From positions 62,001 through 126,000 of the forward strand of contig NW_017566992.1 in NCBI RefSeq assembly GCF_001661265.1: a stretch of DNA of 64,000 nucleotides. The letters run 5' to 3'. Numbering within the stretch: the stretch's first letter is position 1; every line of letters starts with the position of its first letter. The position numbers and the translations under genes are program-made. Source of the DNA: Saitoella complicata NRRL Y-17804. Its lineage: Eukaryota; Ascomycota; Saitoellomycetes; Saitoellales; Saitoellaceae. A model generated the notes under the pieces. The model was not told where the DNA came from, made no database searches, and saw only the letters and a program-made list of their open reading frames with translations. Shown here one piece after another: positions 1 through 11,300 of this stretch.

Positions 1-2
1 GC

Positions 3-3000
3 TCGGAGCATCATATCTACGTGTTCAAGATGTTGAGTTGTCTCCGGATTCTGAAGTTGTTGAATATCACGCAGGGAACGATGACGATCCTCCAATCCCT
101 CAAGAAAGCTGCGCCGTTACTGGTTAATGTCGCGTTTCTTGTTGGATTCTTTTGGTTGATTTTCGGGATCGTTGGGGTACAGAGTTTCAAGGGGTCGTTT
201 CGGAGGCAGTGTGTGTATCCGTGGACGAATGATTCTGGTTTTCAGCAGTATGAGACGGGGCAGTATTGTGGTGGGCATTTCAATTTGAGTTCGCCGACAA
301 ATCGGACGTCGTATCTGGATCGGCAGAATAATACGGATGGACATGGTCCGCCGAAGGGGTACCTGTGTCCAGCGCCGGCGGTTTGTGTGGAGAGCGATGA
401 TGCGGTGATCCCGACTGTGTCGTTCGATAATATCTTTCAGTCTATGGAGCTCGTGTTCGTGGTTATCAGTATGAACACGTGGTCGGATTTGATGTATTAC
501 TCGATGAACTCGGATTATCTCGTTTCTGCTGTCTTCTTCATCGCCGGGATTGTCATCTTGACGTTTTGGTTGATGAACTTGGTTATTGCGGTTATCACGA
601 CCTCGTTCCAGCTCATCAGGGAGGAAGGACAGAGAGCGTCTGCGTTTACGAATAATGCTGAGCCGGTGAATATGGAGGATCCGCTGATTGGGCAGCAACA
701 GCGTCCGTCGAGGTTCAGGACGGCGTTTCAGTACAGCGAGCCATTTTGGCTGTTGTTGATCGCTATTGATATCGTCTTTCAGGCGACGCGGACGTCGGAT
801 ATGTCTGATGGGCACGCGAAGATGTTGCGGATCGTGCAGTCAGTGTTAACAGTGATCTTTGCGATTGAAATTGTGTTGAGGTTCATTGTGACACTACCCA
901 ACTGGCGACAGTTCTTCAGGCACCGCAGGAATAACTTTGATGCGTTCTTGGCGGCAGTGACTATTGTCATTCTGTTTCCGCCTATCTACGGGTCAAAGGC
1001 GTATGACTGGCTTTCGGTGTTTCAATTGGCAAGGAGTTACAGGATTGTCTTGGGTATTCCGGTCAGTCGGGACCTTCTGGTCAATGCCCTGGGTAACGCA
1101 TCTGGTTTGATCAACTTGATCTTCTTCTTGCTGTTGATGACACTCTTGGCGTCTCTATTCGCGATCCAGCTCGTTCGAGGAGATATGCCTCCGGCCGACG
1201 ATGGGCCTGATGGAAACCCTATTGACTTTGCTACGATGTGGAATGCCTTTTTGGGTATGTATCAGATCGTGAGTACGGAAAACTGGACCCAGATTCTCTA
1301 TGCTGCAACGCAGTCACAAGTGCAATACGGTGTGGCATGGATCAGTGCTGCGTTCTTCATCGCTTGGTTCATCTTCGGCAGCAGCATCATCCTGAACATG
1401 TTCATTGCTGCTTTGCAGGAGAACTTCCACGTATCTGAAGAGGAAAAGCGTCGATACCAAATCAGTGCGTTTATTGAGAAGTCAATCCCGGCATTGTTGA
1501 AGGGCAATGTAGACCAAGGTAATTTCACGTTGGCGTCGCTGTTCAAACGTCGTCATGTACCCGGGGATGCAAGACCAGAGGCATTCAATATGCTCATGAA
1601 GGAAGCTGTTGTCAAGGACTTCTTGGATGATACGAATGTCAGGACACCGGGCATTTCACGATCTACGACCATGCGGGAAAGACCTGCGCCAGAGTGGTAC
1701 GAGCGTTTGTCAAAGTGGTTCAAGCGATCTAGGGGAGAGCCAGCTAAGCGCAATCCTTTCTATCAGCAAAAGAACAAGAGTCAGACCTTCAAGCTGACGA
1801 ATCCTCAAACCATGGCGCAGGACGCCGTGCTTGCGAACACTCATCGGCGACTAGAGGAGAACGCTTGGCTTCAGTCTAATCCTGACTTCGACGTCGCTCT
1901 TTGGATCCTTCCAAGCAACCACCCGATTAGGCATTTCTGTCAATCCTTGGTTGCTCCTGCCGTCAATCATCGGCATGGAGATTCCTTGCCTCAGAACCCT
2001 GTTGCGTGGTACATGTTCTCGGCTTTTGTGTATGCTGCTATTGTGGCCATGGTTGTGATTGCTTGTGTGACCACGCCTCTCTATCAAAAGTTATATAAGC
2101 AAACCCATGGCAGTACCAGATACACGTGGTACACGTTGTCGGACATGGCATTCGCTGGCGTATTTTCCATCGAAGCGGCAATCAAAATCATCGCGGATGG
2201 TTTCTGGTTGACGCCCAATGGTTATTTCAGAAGCACATGGAACAAGATCGACCTTTTCGTCTTGTGTACTATCTGGATCAACGTCGCTGCCACGCTTACA
2301 GGCAAAGGAGAGTTGTCGCGTGCGTTCCGCGCATTCAAGGCTTTGCGTGCTTTACGTTTGGTGAACGTCTCTGACACTGCTCGGGAGATTTTTCACCATG
2401 TCATGTTCTCAGGTTTCTGGGGTATGGTTGGTGTTTCCGTTGTCTCTCTTGGTCTACTGATCCCGTTCGCTATCTGGGGTGTCAACATCTTTTCCGGGTT
2501 GTTGTATTCGTGCAACGATGGAAGCGCAGACAAGTTTGGTTGTGTTGCTGAGTATGTTTCTTCTCCGTACACTTGGGACCTTTGGGCGCCCAGGGTCTGG
2601 GCAAACCCCTACGTCTGGAGCTTTGACAGTTTCGGTGCTTCGCTGTTGATCTTGTTCGAGATTGTCTCGCTTGAAGGCTGGATCAATGTCATGCAGTCAG
2701 CGATGCAAATTGTTGGCAACGGTAAGGCACCGGCGACCAATGCCTCGTCATACAACGCGATCTTCTTTGTTGCATTCAACTTGTTGGGCGCTGTGTTCAT
2801 TTTGACCTTGTTCATCTCGGTGATCTTGAAGAATTACGCAGAAAGATCCGGTGTTGCCTACCTTACTGCCGATCAGAGGTCATGGCTCGAGCTACGAAAA
2901 ATTCTCCGGCAAACACAGCCTTCGAAACGACCGGCTGAGAGTCCTACGGAATCGTGGAAGGCTTGGTGTTACGCGAGGGCCGTGTCGAAGCATGGTTATT

Positions 3001-4742
3001 GGACGCGAATCATGACGCTGGTTTACATTGCGCACACAGTTTTGTTGATGACCGAACATTATCCGGCTCCAGATCGTTACGATACAATCCGAAACGCCAT
3101 CTTCACCGTCTTCATCGCCGTGTACCTGTGCAACATCGCATTCAGGATAATTGGTTTGAGGTGGGCTAACTACCGCCGGAACTACTGGAATCTGTATGAT
3201 CTCGTCATCACTTTCGGTACCGCCGTTACCACGCTCTCGCAATTCTTTGTCAGTAACAGCAAACATGGCACGCTCTTGCAATTTCAGAAGCTGTTCTTGG
3301 TCGGCGTGTGTCTCAACTTGATCCCGAAGTCTGATAATTTGGACCAGCTGTTCAAGATGGCTGCGGCAAGTTTGCCTACCATCGGAAACCTTATTGCAAC
3401 GTGGTGCGTTCTATTTGTTGCGTATGCCATTGCTTTTACGCAGATCTTTGGACTCACTCGTATTGGTCCTAATGGTTCTGACAATATCAACTTCCGAACA
3501 GTGCCGAAGGCCTTGATCCTCCTGTTCCGCATGTCGACTGGAGAAGGATGGAACTCGATTATGCACGACTACGCTGTCTCATACCCAAACTGCATTCTGG
3601 TTTTCAACGACTTCGCGAATACTGATTGCGGTTCCAAGCCTTGGGCTTACGCATTGTTCATCTCGTGGAACATCATCTCCATGTATATCTTTGTCAACAT
3701 GTTTGTCGTTTTGGTCGTTGATAACTTCTCTTATGTGTATCAGCGATCAGGAAAGATCAGTCTGGTCTCTCGCGATGAGCTGCGAAGATACAAGGATGCG
3801 TGGAGGCGCTTTGACAAGAAAGCGACTGGCTATATTCAGGCGGAGGACCTGTCAAAGTTCCTGAGATCCTTGTCCGGCGTATTTGACACGCACATCTACG
3901 AGGATGAATTCAGCGTGCAGAGTATGCTGGCAAGGGAGGACGATACCCCGGTCACCCGACCAAGGCCAATGGATGACTACGATGCCGATATGATGTCTGA
4001 GCGAATCACTGCGTTGCCTATTGAGAAGATCCAGAGGCGGAGGAGGATCTTCAATATGCTTTACGCTGAGGCCCTGATCACAGCGAAGCCAGGTAAAGGC
4101 ATCGGCTTTACGGCCATGCTCGTCATGCTTGCTCATTACAAGGTTGTGAACGACGAGAAGAGTCTCAGTCTCGAAGACTACCTCAAGAGACGTGCCAAGA
4201 TGCAGAAAGTGGAGGAGCAGATGAAGAAGGATATTGTTAGGGGTTTCTTCCAGACATTGTACTGGAAGAAATGGAAGAAGGCACAGTTGCATCCTGAACC
4301 GGAGCAGGCTTCGATTTCCGTACCGCAGATTTTCGTTAACCCCGCTGGAACGGAGTCTAAGCATAACCTCTTGCCTGCCTTAGACACGGGAGGTCTTTTA
4401 GGCTTAGGCGTGGCTTTGCACAGGCCACCTAGCCCAAATAATCTGTCGCCGGATAACATATCACCGTCATCAGGCATATTCAATCCTGACAGGTGGACAG
4501 CATACGGAGGTCAGCTTGCGTCGCCGGAGAGCTACGTGGGGGCTAACCCCTTCTCGAGTCCGGACGACGCAGAGGAAGAACGACAGGAAGAGAGACGACG
4601 AAGTGCGGTAAATGCGGCGGAGAACATTATGGACGCTTTGCAGGGAACTACTTGGGGAGAAACAATAGCTAATATCTCGAGGCCAAGCAGTGCTGCGTCA
4701 TCGAGAAAGACCGGGGATTCACGGGGATCACATCGATCATGA
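3..4742 (+). CDS. CCH1: Cch1-type voltage-gated-like calcium channel alpha subunit, 5' end outside window
   Basis: Plasma-membrane pore subunit of the fungal high-affinity Ca2+ influx system, which works with Mid1. The frame is open through the left edge, so repeat I S1-S4 lies upstream; no intron is seen in 4.7 kb. Four ion-channel repeats can be followed by their selectivity-filter turns: repeat I SMNTWSD (Asn at 474-476), II STENWTQ (Glu at 1278-1280), III SLEGWIN (Glu at 2673-2675), IV TGEGWNS (Glu at 3543-3545), giving an N-E-E-E filter. Repeat III S4 is arginine-rich (SRAFRAFKALRALRLV), whereas the repeat IV S4 region (KLFLVGVCLNLIPK) is nearly free of basic residues, as in the NALCN/Cch1 clade. 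After S6 of repeat IV there is an EF-hand-like loop (FDKKATGYIQAEDL, about 3810-3850) and a disordered Ser/Pro-rich cytosolic tail. It is convergent with the aldehyde dehydrogenase gene. Family assignment is secure. Confidence 0.95.
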   Translation, partial: SEHHIYVFKMLSCLRILKLLNITQGTMTILQSLKKAAPLLVNVAFLVGFFWLIFGIVGVQSFKGSFRRQCVYPWTNDSGFQQYETGQYCGGHFNLSSPTNRTSYLDRQNNTDGHGPPKGYLCPAPAVCVESDDAVIPTVSFDNIFQSMELVFVVISMNTWSDLMYYSMNSDYLVSAVFFIAGIVILTFWLMNLVIAVITTSFQLIREEGQRASAFTNNAEPVNMEDPLIGQQQRPSRFRTAFQYSEPFWLLLIAIDIVFQATRTSDMSDGHAKMLRIVQSVLTVIFAIEIVLRFIVTLPNWRQFFRHRRNNFDAFLAAVTIVILFPPIYGSKAYDWLSVFQLARSYRIVLGIPVSRDLLVNALGNASGLINLIFFLLLMTLLASLFAIQLVRGDMPPADDGPDGNPIDFATMWNAFLGMYQIVSTENWTQILYAATQSQVQYGVAWISAAFFIAWFIFGSSIILNMFIAALQENFHVSEEEKRRYQISAFIEKSIPALLKGNVDQGNFTLASLFKRRHVPGDARPEAFNMLMKEAVVKDFLDDTNVRTPGISRSTTMRERPAPEWYERLSKWFKRSRGEPAKRNPFYQQKNKSQTFKLTNPQTMAQDAVLANTHRRLEENAWLQSNPDFDVALWILPSNHPIRHFCQSLVAPAVNHRHGDSLPQNPVAWYMFSAFVYAAIVAMVVIACVTTPLYQKLYKQTHGSTRYTWYTLSDMAFAGVFSIEAAIKIIADGFWLTPNGYFRSTWNKIDLFVLCTIWINVAATLTGKGELSRAFRAFKALRALRLVNVSDTAREIFHHVMFSGFWGMVGVSVVSLGLLIPFAIWGVNIFSGLLYSCNDGSADKFGCVAEYVSSPYTWDLWAPRVWANPYVWSFDSFGASLLILFEIVSLEGWINVMQSAMQIVGNGKAPATNASSYNAIFFVAFNLLGAVFILTLFISVILKNYAERSGVAYLTADQRSWLELRKILRQTQPSKRPAESPTESWKAWCYARAVSKHGYWTRIMTLVYIAHTVLLMTEHYPAPDRYDTIRNAIFTVFIAVYLCNIAFRIIGLRWANYRRNYWNLYDLVITFGTAVTTLSQFFVSNSKHGTLLQFQKLFLVGVCLNLIPKSDNLDQLFKMAAASLPTIGNLIATWCVLFVAYAIAFTQIFGLTRIGPNGSDNINFRTVPKALILLFRMSTGEGWNSIMHDYAVSYPNCILVFNDFANTDCGSKPWAYALFISWNIISMYIFVNMFVVLVVDNFSYVYQRSGKISLVSRDELRRYKDAWRRFDKKATGYIQAEDLSKFLRSLSGVFDTHIYEDEFSVQSMLAREDDTPVTRPRPMDDYDADMMSERITALPIEKIQRRRRIFNMLYAEALITAKPGKGIGFTAMLVMLAHYKVVNDEKSLSLEDYLKRRAKMQKVEEQMKKDIVRGFFQTLYWKKWKKAQLHPEPEQASISVPQIFVNPAGTESKHNLLPALDTGGLLGLGVALHRPPSPNNLSPDNISPSSGIFNPDRWTAYGGQLASPESYVGANPFSSPDDAEEERQEERRRSAVNAAENIMDALQGTTWGETIANISRPSSAASSRKTGDSRGSHRS

Positions 4743-5141
4743 TTTAGGCGTTTCTAGCATACCATATACAATATACCATATACAATATACCATATACAAC
4801 ATATCATACTCCCACGCTGCGCCCGCCCTGCACCGCCACACCTCTCCAGTTAAAATCATCCGCGACCGCGCATCCTCACACAACCTCCAGGTCCACATCT
4901 TATCTCGAGCCTGTACGACATTCTCTACTCAGACTCGCCATTTTGTTGGTCCGAGATTAAGAATTTATTTCCAAGCATTCTTTTCGCTAGCACGGCGTCC
5001 GCGGCTTCGGTCGCATAGGTGGATCCGAGTTAGATAGTAGAGCGTGCGACATGCTTTTTGCCCGTTGTTTATGGATGGAATTGGAGGATAGGAGAGCAAT
5101 TGAAGTCTATTTCCTGATTTGTCAACCTTCGCCATCGATGT
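4743..5141. other. intergenic, convergent 3' ends of CCH1 and ALDH
   Basis: No gene seen. It holds a short AT-rich tandem repeat near its left end and otherwise unremarkable sequence. Confidence 0.6.
4759..4804. repeat. 14-bp tandem repeat, about 3 copies
   Basis: Unit ATACCATATACAAT is repeated just after the CCH1 stop codon; the third copy has a terminal T to C change. It probably lies in the 3' UTR or terminator of CCH1. Confidence 0.85.
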
Positions 5142-6629
5142 CTACTTCCCAACCGCCTTCAAATGGATACTCTTCGGCCTCGTAAACGAGTCAAAGCCCT
5201 TCAAACTCAACGTCCACCCTCTCCCACTCTCCTTAACACCCGTCCACGCCAACGCTGGGTCGGGGAAGTCACTCCTATTCACAAACACCGTACCAGCCTC
5301 AACCTCATCCGCCAACGCTTCGCCTGCTTCAGTGTTTCCTGTCCAGATGGATGCGGTAAGGCCGAAAATGGAGTCGTTCATGAGGGAAATTGCTTCGGCG
5401 TCGGAGGAGACGCGTTGGATACAGAGGACTGGGCCGAAGGTTTCTTCAGTCATGACGCGCATGGAGTGATCCACGTCTACCAGGATCTGGGGTGCGACGA
5501 AGCTTGAACCCTCCTTTGCGGCAGGGAACAATGATTCATCGATCAAGGCCTTAGCACCGTGAGCGAGTGCGTCGTTGATGTGCTTCCGGATCGTGGCGGC
5601 AGAACGCAGACTCACGACAGGCCCGAGCATAGTTTCCGCGTTCATCGGGTCGCCGAGCTTGTAGCCCTTGACTTCCTCCACACATTTCTGGACGAATTCA
5701 TCGTAAACACTTTCGTGCACGTAGACACGCTCGATGGAGCAACATGATTGACCAGAGTTGAAGAGTGCGCCGTCGACGATCTCGGGAGCAGTGTAAGCTA
5801 CATCCGCGTCGGCGCGGACATACGCAGGGTCTTTCCCGCCGAGCTCGAGGCCGGGGGAGATGAAGCCCTGGGGACGAGCGGCAGCGGCGATGTTGATTGC
5901 GCGGCCACCTGCGACGGAGCCGGTAAAGCAGACATGTGCAATCTCAGGGCGTTTGACGAGGTTCTCGACGGTACCTAAATCACCTGCTTGAATCACGGCG
6001 AATGCAGCTTTGGGAAGTCCGGCCTCGTGGTATGCTGCGGCCATACGCTCGGCGCAGAGAGGGGTTTGTGGAGAGGGCTTGAAAACAATAGTATTACCCG
6101 CCAACAGTGCAGGGAGGACAGCATTGATGGCGATGAGGTAGGGGTAGTTCCATGCTGAGATGACGAGGATCGGACCGAGAGGTTCGCGGCGGAGGTAACG
6201 GCGGATGTTGGGGGTGTTCGGGGAGAACTTCTCCACGTCGATATCGGCGAGTTCTTTCTCTGCCAGGGAGATCATGTATCGACCTCGCATAATCATGGTC
6301 TTAATTTCGGAGGGCGTATAGCGGATTGGGCGGCCCATTTGCTGGGTGAGTTCGCGGGCGGCATCTTCGGCGTCACGCTCGAAGATCTCGAGGAATTTCT
6401 CAGCGATTGCGATACGCTCCTTCAATGGGGTCTTCTTGTAGGCTTTGAAGGCTTCGACTGATTCCTTGAGGATCTTGTCAATTTCCGAAGGAGAAGTTGC
6501 CTCGCGGGTGACGACGGGCGATTGATCGATGGGGGAGAGGGTAATGATCTTACTGTAAGTCGTTGGTTAGCTGAGTAGATTCCTACTCGGCATTTCACGA
6601 AAGACTTACCTGCTGTTTGAGTCTGCCAT
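5142..6629 (-). CDS. NAD(P)-dependent aldehyde dehydrogenase
   Basis: Oxidises an aldehyde to the acid; resembles fungal succinate-semialdehyde-type ALDHs, but the substrate cannot be told from sequence. Two exons: 6629-6610 encodes MADSNS, intron 6609-6553 (57 nt, GTAAGT...CAG with a GCTAAC branch site), then 6552-5142; 476 aa in total. The start is the only upstream ATG that splices in frame to the N-terminal segment. Visible motifs are the cofactor/oxyanion region SAWNYP, the general-base Glu in LELGGKDP, the catalytic Cys in NSGQSCCSIERV, and EETFGPV near the C-terminus. Length is normal for the family. No targeting peptide is evident, so it is probably cytosolic. Confidence 0.92.
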
Positions 6630-7095
6630 TGCGGTCTGTCCTTTGCTGTCCTTACTGTGTGTATTCGGTGGAGTTTGAACCCTGGAGTTCAGCTGCACGC
6701 TGCCGATAGCCGGTCACGGGCCGTGACGTCGGACGCGTCATTTGAGCGAAGCGGCAATCCGTGTTCCAGCTTGAAATTTGGTTTTGTTTTTTCTCGTGGT
6801 AGGCTGAATGCTCTGTTCGTTTTCGTCTCGTAGCCCTGCTCTCTGTGCTCGCGGTTCTTGACCATGGCCGGCCGCGGCGATTCAAATTCACCCACGCTTC
6901 CCAGCTGCCTCGGTACGAACGACAACCACCACCATCCCTTCATCGACCACCTCCGTTCTCTCAGCATACACCCCTTCGAGAGAATCTCTATCATCTTTAA
7001 CCTCCTTTCTCTTCTCTTTGCTTAACGTTTTGCTTCGCATTCACTCACTTCGCACAGCTTCTCACGTACAACGAGCATTTATCCCTTCATCAACC
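6630..7095. other. divergent intergenic region, ALDH / unknown gene
   Basis: Shared 5' region of two divergent genes. Pyrimidine-rich stretches precede the plus-strand gene. No RNA gene or convincing small ORF is seen. Confidence 0.5.
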
Positions 7096-7957
7096 ATGTC
7101 AAGCCTCGGTATGCTCACCCTTTTCCGTTCTCGCTCTCAGCGGTCGAGCTTGAGCTCGAATGTGACACGTTCGACTGCTGCGTTGTATCATACACGCAAT
7201 GAGTCTTCGACGACGATCAAACTCACCAAGTCGAAGTCGAAGATGGGGTTGAAAGCCTTAACCTCGCTGTTTAAGAAAAAGAAGACGACTAGTGATGACA
7301 TGAGTGTCCACGGTATGGCAACGATAGCAAACCCGCTTTACGTCCGTCCTTCGTCGCGTGTTTCGGTTGATTCTTACTGCTCTAACCAATCCCTCTCGCT
7401 TTCCCCTGTCCATTCGCCCGACTCCTTCCTCCCTCCGTCGTACGCATACTCGAACTCATCTCACAGTTCCCGACTTTCGCAGTCTACCCGTTCGATCCCT
7501 ACCGCTCAGAGTGTGTTGAGGCAACAAAGTGAGTTGTATGCGGAGCAATTCAGCATGGTGATGCACAAAATTGGGGTTTATGTCCAACGTGGAGTTTTCG
7601 AGGGTTGTGTCATTATGGATAGAGATTACGCATTCCCCACTGGCGAGAGGTGGGAAAGTCGACTTATCAAGGACTTGACCTCGTTGATGCAAGCAAAAGG
7701 GTGTGTGTTTGGTGTTCGGTGGTCGCTCTTTCAGGAGGCAGAGACTAACGCGTGCACACAGTTTCTCGAATGTCCGTGTTTGGAAGTCGGCGAAGCGCTT
7801 CCGTGACTTTAGAGCTGTTGCTTGGAGGATTTCGTTACCTGATGTTGAGGTTGATGAGATGGATGATCAGAGCGTGTATACTGCCACTGGGAGTGTTAGG
7901 TGGAGTATGGATAGTATGAGGAGTGTTAGGAGGAAGACAAGCAGGTGGGGGTTTTGA
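7096..7957 (+). CDS. unrecognised small basic protein, two exons
   Basis: Exon 1 is 7096-7700, intron 7701-7761 (61 nt, GTGTGT...ACACAG with a GACTAAC branch site), exon 2 7762-7957; the joined product is 266 aa. The N-terminal third is Ser/Arg/Lys-rich (FKKKK cluster) and the middle is Ser/Pro-rich and probably disordered. Residues about 160-245 look folded, with an amphipathic segment (QFSMVMHKIGVYVQRGVFEG) and a segment around RVWKSAKRFRDFRAVAW. I recognise no domain. ATG 7096 is chosen because no ATG lies upstream in frame. The intron restores a good downstream frame, which supports a real gene. Confidence 0.65.
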
Positions 7958-8386
7958 AGGGAAAGCTAGGATAGGAGTGGTCCTTCGACGCACGCCCTTA
8001 TGGGTGCTGAACGAAGTCTTTTATGTGGACGTTTATGATGGGTTTCTGTTTGGTTTGTATTTTTCGTTTGCGAGGGCGTCGTTGACATTTACAGAAGTCG
8101 CCTCGGCGCCCATCTGAGCCTCTCGCCAGCGCCTCTTCGTTACCTCTTGTTGTGTCTGGGAGTTTGTTTGTCTCTTTCTTTTGGGCACGAAGGTGTAAGG
8201 TTGTCAATGTCAAGGCTCCGTTATTTCGCTCGTCCAAAGCGTAGTATAGCCTTACCGGTATCGATAAAGCCTCACGTGATTTGGTACGGAAAAGTCAAGC
8301 ACGACCTGCAACACCCGCAGCTCAACGAAAGGAGTGTGAGAACGACGCCTGGACAATCGATCAACCATTCCAGGCGGTTTATAAAC

Positions 8387-11300
8387 ATGGCAAAAACACC
8401 AAATGGACTACCCAAGAGGGGAGTGTCCAATAACCAAGGCCCAGCAGAGATCACCGTCGAGTCATTGCAACTGCACCTTAAACCGAATAACTCACCCCAA
8501 TTCATCTCGAAGGGTCTCCACCAGCTGCGTCAAGTCGCTCAATCTGCTGCTTCACAAACTTCGTCCAAAGGACAGGCGAACTTACAGGTTCTTACGGCGT
8601 ATCTTGAGGCGTCGGAGGGGTTGAAGGATGTCTTTACGATCTGGACGAATGCGCAGCAGTATGCACACCAAGCGCTGTACTCATTGTGCCCGCTCGCCGT
8701 CACAGCAATCCTGAAAGCTTTCTCAAAGGTTGCGAGTACGCAGAGTCATGGTACAGCTATTATCAGAGAAGTCATCGCTACGCACATGAAGTCCATTTAC
8801 CGCAACATCACGTCAAATCGACCAGCGCTCATGGTTCCGACACTCAAGCTCTTGACAGAGATGTCTGGGTATGGAGGTGGGATTTTGATTGTGGAGGTGT
8901 ATGGCGCGTTCGATCTGGGGTTGAAGAGTTTGTCGAAGTTGCTGAATATGAGGAAGGCGGATACGGAGGATAAGGATGAACGACAACATTCTACGAGTGA
9001 GGAGGATGAGCCGTCACGGAAGAGGAAGAGGACGGATCAGGAGCGTCCGAAGAGGGCGCCGGCGGATGTGAGGACGATGTTTACGAGGCTGCTGTTGGCG
9101 TATTTGAGGCTTACGCCTAAGTCTATCAAGACTGAGGTTTTGGCACAGAGGACGATTATGTCCGCGCTCTTCAAAGGGCTGTATATGGATGAGCCGGAGC
9201 TTGTGAGGGATGTACTGGAGTGTTTCGCGACGAACGTGGTTCTCGACAAGGAAGTTCCCAAGAACATCAAAGTCGGCTTCTTCAATGAGTGGATGTTGGG
9301 ACAGGTTGTACAGTTGTATGGACGTGTCGAGGGTGTACAGAATGCGGATGGGAGCGTGACGACTGTCCCGGACATGGCGCACCAGTTTTTGATGTTGTTG
9401 TGTACGAAACCTGGTGTTGGAGTTTGTTTCGAGGATGCGGGGTGGTATACCCCTTCTCTGGCTTCCGACTCGACAACGTCAGGGAAGCGAGTGTTGAAGC
9501 TTCATAACAAGATTCTCTCCGGTTTTGTGCTTTCTCTGCGGCCGAGTGACGATGTCCTGCAGCAGGATTTGTTGTTGGAGATGTTTAGGGTATGTCCGGA
9601 GTTGGTCGCGCATTGGACCCTGAACACTATGATCTCGTTCGAACCTAAGTTGAGTTCGGGATGGATTGCTGGTGCGTCCCTATTGGCTGCTATCGTCGAT
9701 TTGCCGATTCCACAGACTGGGACGGGTGTCGAGGAGGGGTTGTTGCCTGATCTCGGGAGAGTGGTGGAGAACGTCCTTCCAGCACCTTTGACGAAAGCGG
9801 TTTTAACGAAGGCTCTGGGCCATGAGTCGAGTCTTGTGAGATGCTTTGCGGCGAGGATGTTGACGGGTTCATTGAGGAAGTTGCAGAGGGTTATGGTGTA
9901 CTACAATGAACGCTTCTCTGGGTCCAAGGGCTGGAGAGACTTTGAGTATGAACTCGTGGAAACAGTTTCGAGACGTGTGCCTGATGTGCAGACGGTGTTG
10001 CAGATGCTCAAGACCACGAGCGGATCAGGATCGGCGAGTTTGTTGATGGAGAGTGTTTTGAGGCTATTTGCTGCATATCTCGAGGTTCTGCCCGATTTTG
10101 CACTGGCGACAAAGATGGATGTCGGTATCAATGCCGTCAGGGAAATGTTGAATGAGGAACGGAGCACGCCGTTGTATGTCGTCCAGCAACTCCATGCTCT
10201 CAACGTCCTCAGCCGCGTCCCCGATTTAAAGTGGTGGTCCAAATCAGGTTCATCGCAGAGTATCTTCGCTCTGTTGATCAAGATCTATCTCGGGATTCCT
10301 CACGAACAGGTGAAGGATCTCATTGCGGGTATCTTGAGACAGTTGGTCGGTGCGACGATGGTGTTCCAGACTATGACGGTTATGCAGCCGCTCGATGCAT
10401 TACTGGAGACGCTCGCGAAGGTGAAGGATGGGAAGGGTAAGGATGCTGTTGTTGCGTATGTCGAGGACTGTGTTGCGAGATGTATGCAGAAGCCGTATCA
10501 GTATCTCGATGAAGCTGCGAAGCTTACTGTTGAGGCGTTGAAGAGCGCTGAGAGCAAAGCACAGGAAGGAGCGTTGGCCAAATTAGTTAGAAGGGATAAG
10601 GAGAGGGGCGTATGCACGAGTCCGTTGGTTGTGACATTGTTTGACCAGTTTGGGTTCCTGAGGAAGAATGAAGGAGTCAAGAGTGAGGAGAAGGGCGCAG
10701 TTTCTGGATTCGTGGCCACATATGTGCAGAAGTTGGTTCTCTTGGGTGAGAATGTGGATGTTGCAATGGTGTTGTGTGAGCGGACGCTTGGGGGTGATGA
10801 GTGGACGGGTGTCTTTGAGACGGCCCTGAAGGGTTTGAAGGAAGTGGGTGTCAAGGAGTCGCCAACAAACGGTGCGGGTGCACAGGATTCGGAGGATTTG
10901 GGTATGCTACAGGCGATCATTGCTAAGACTACGGTTTATGGCGGGGACGTCAAGCCTGCGTTTACATCGCTTGCTCGCCGCCTACATGCTTTAAGAGCAT
11001 ACCCTGCCAAGTTCAAGGAAGCGAAAACTGCGTTGGTGTCTGATCACTACTTCTCCGAGCTATTCTTATCGACGGCCGCACCAGGTAGTCCGGCCTTCTC
11101 GACTGAGCTTGTTGATGTGCTGAAAGAGTTCTACAGCGAGAGTGACCGTGAGGTCCTGCAGTCATTGTTTGCGACTATGGAAAGGCTGGCTGGAAGCGTG
11201 TGGTCTGGCGAGACAGTTGTGTATGGTGCTGAGCAGATGAGATACATCCTCAGTGCTACTACTCATATTTGGACCACGAAGCAAAGAGCGGGATTATTGA

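Noticed and set aside
4690-5037. 115-codon plus-strand frame after CCH1
   Set aside because: Its start overlaps the CCH1 end and it runs through the tandem repeat; no protein-like features.
6652-6994. Two overlapping minus-strand frames between ALDH and the next gene
   Set aside because: Low-complexity composition, mutually overlapping, and lie in a divergent promoter.
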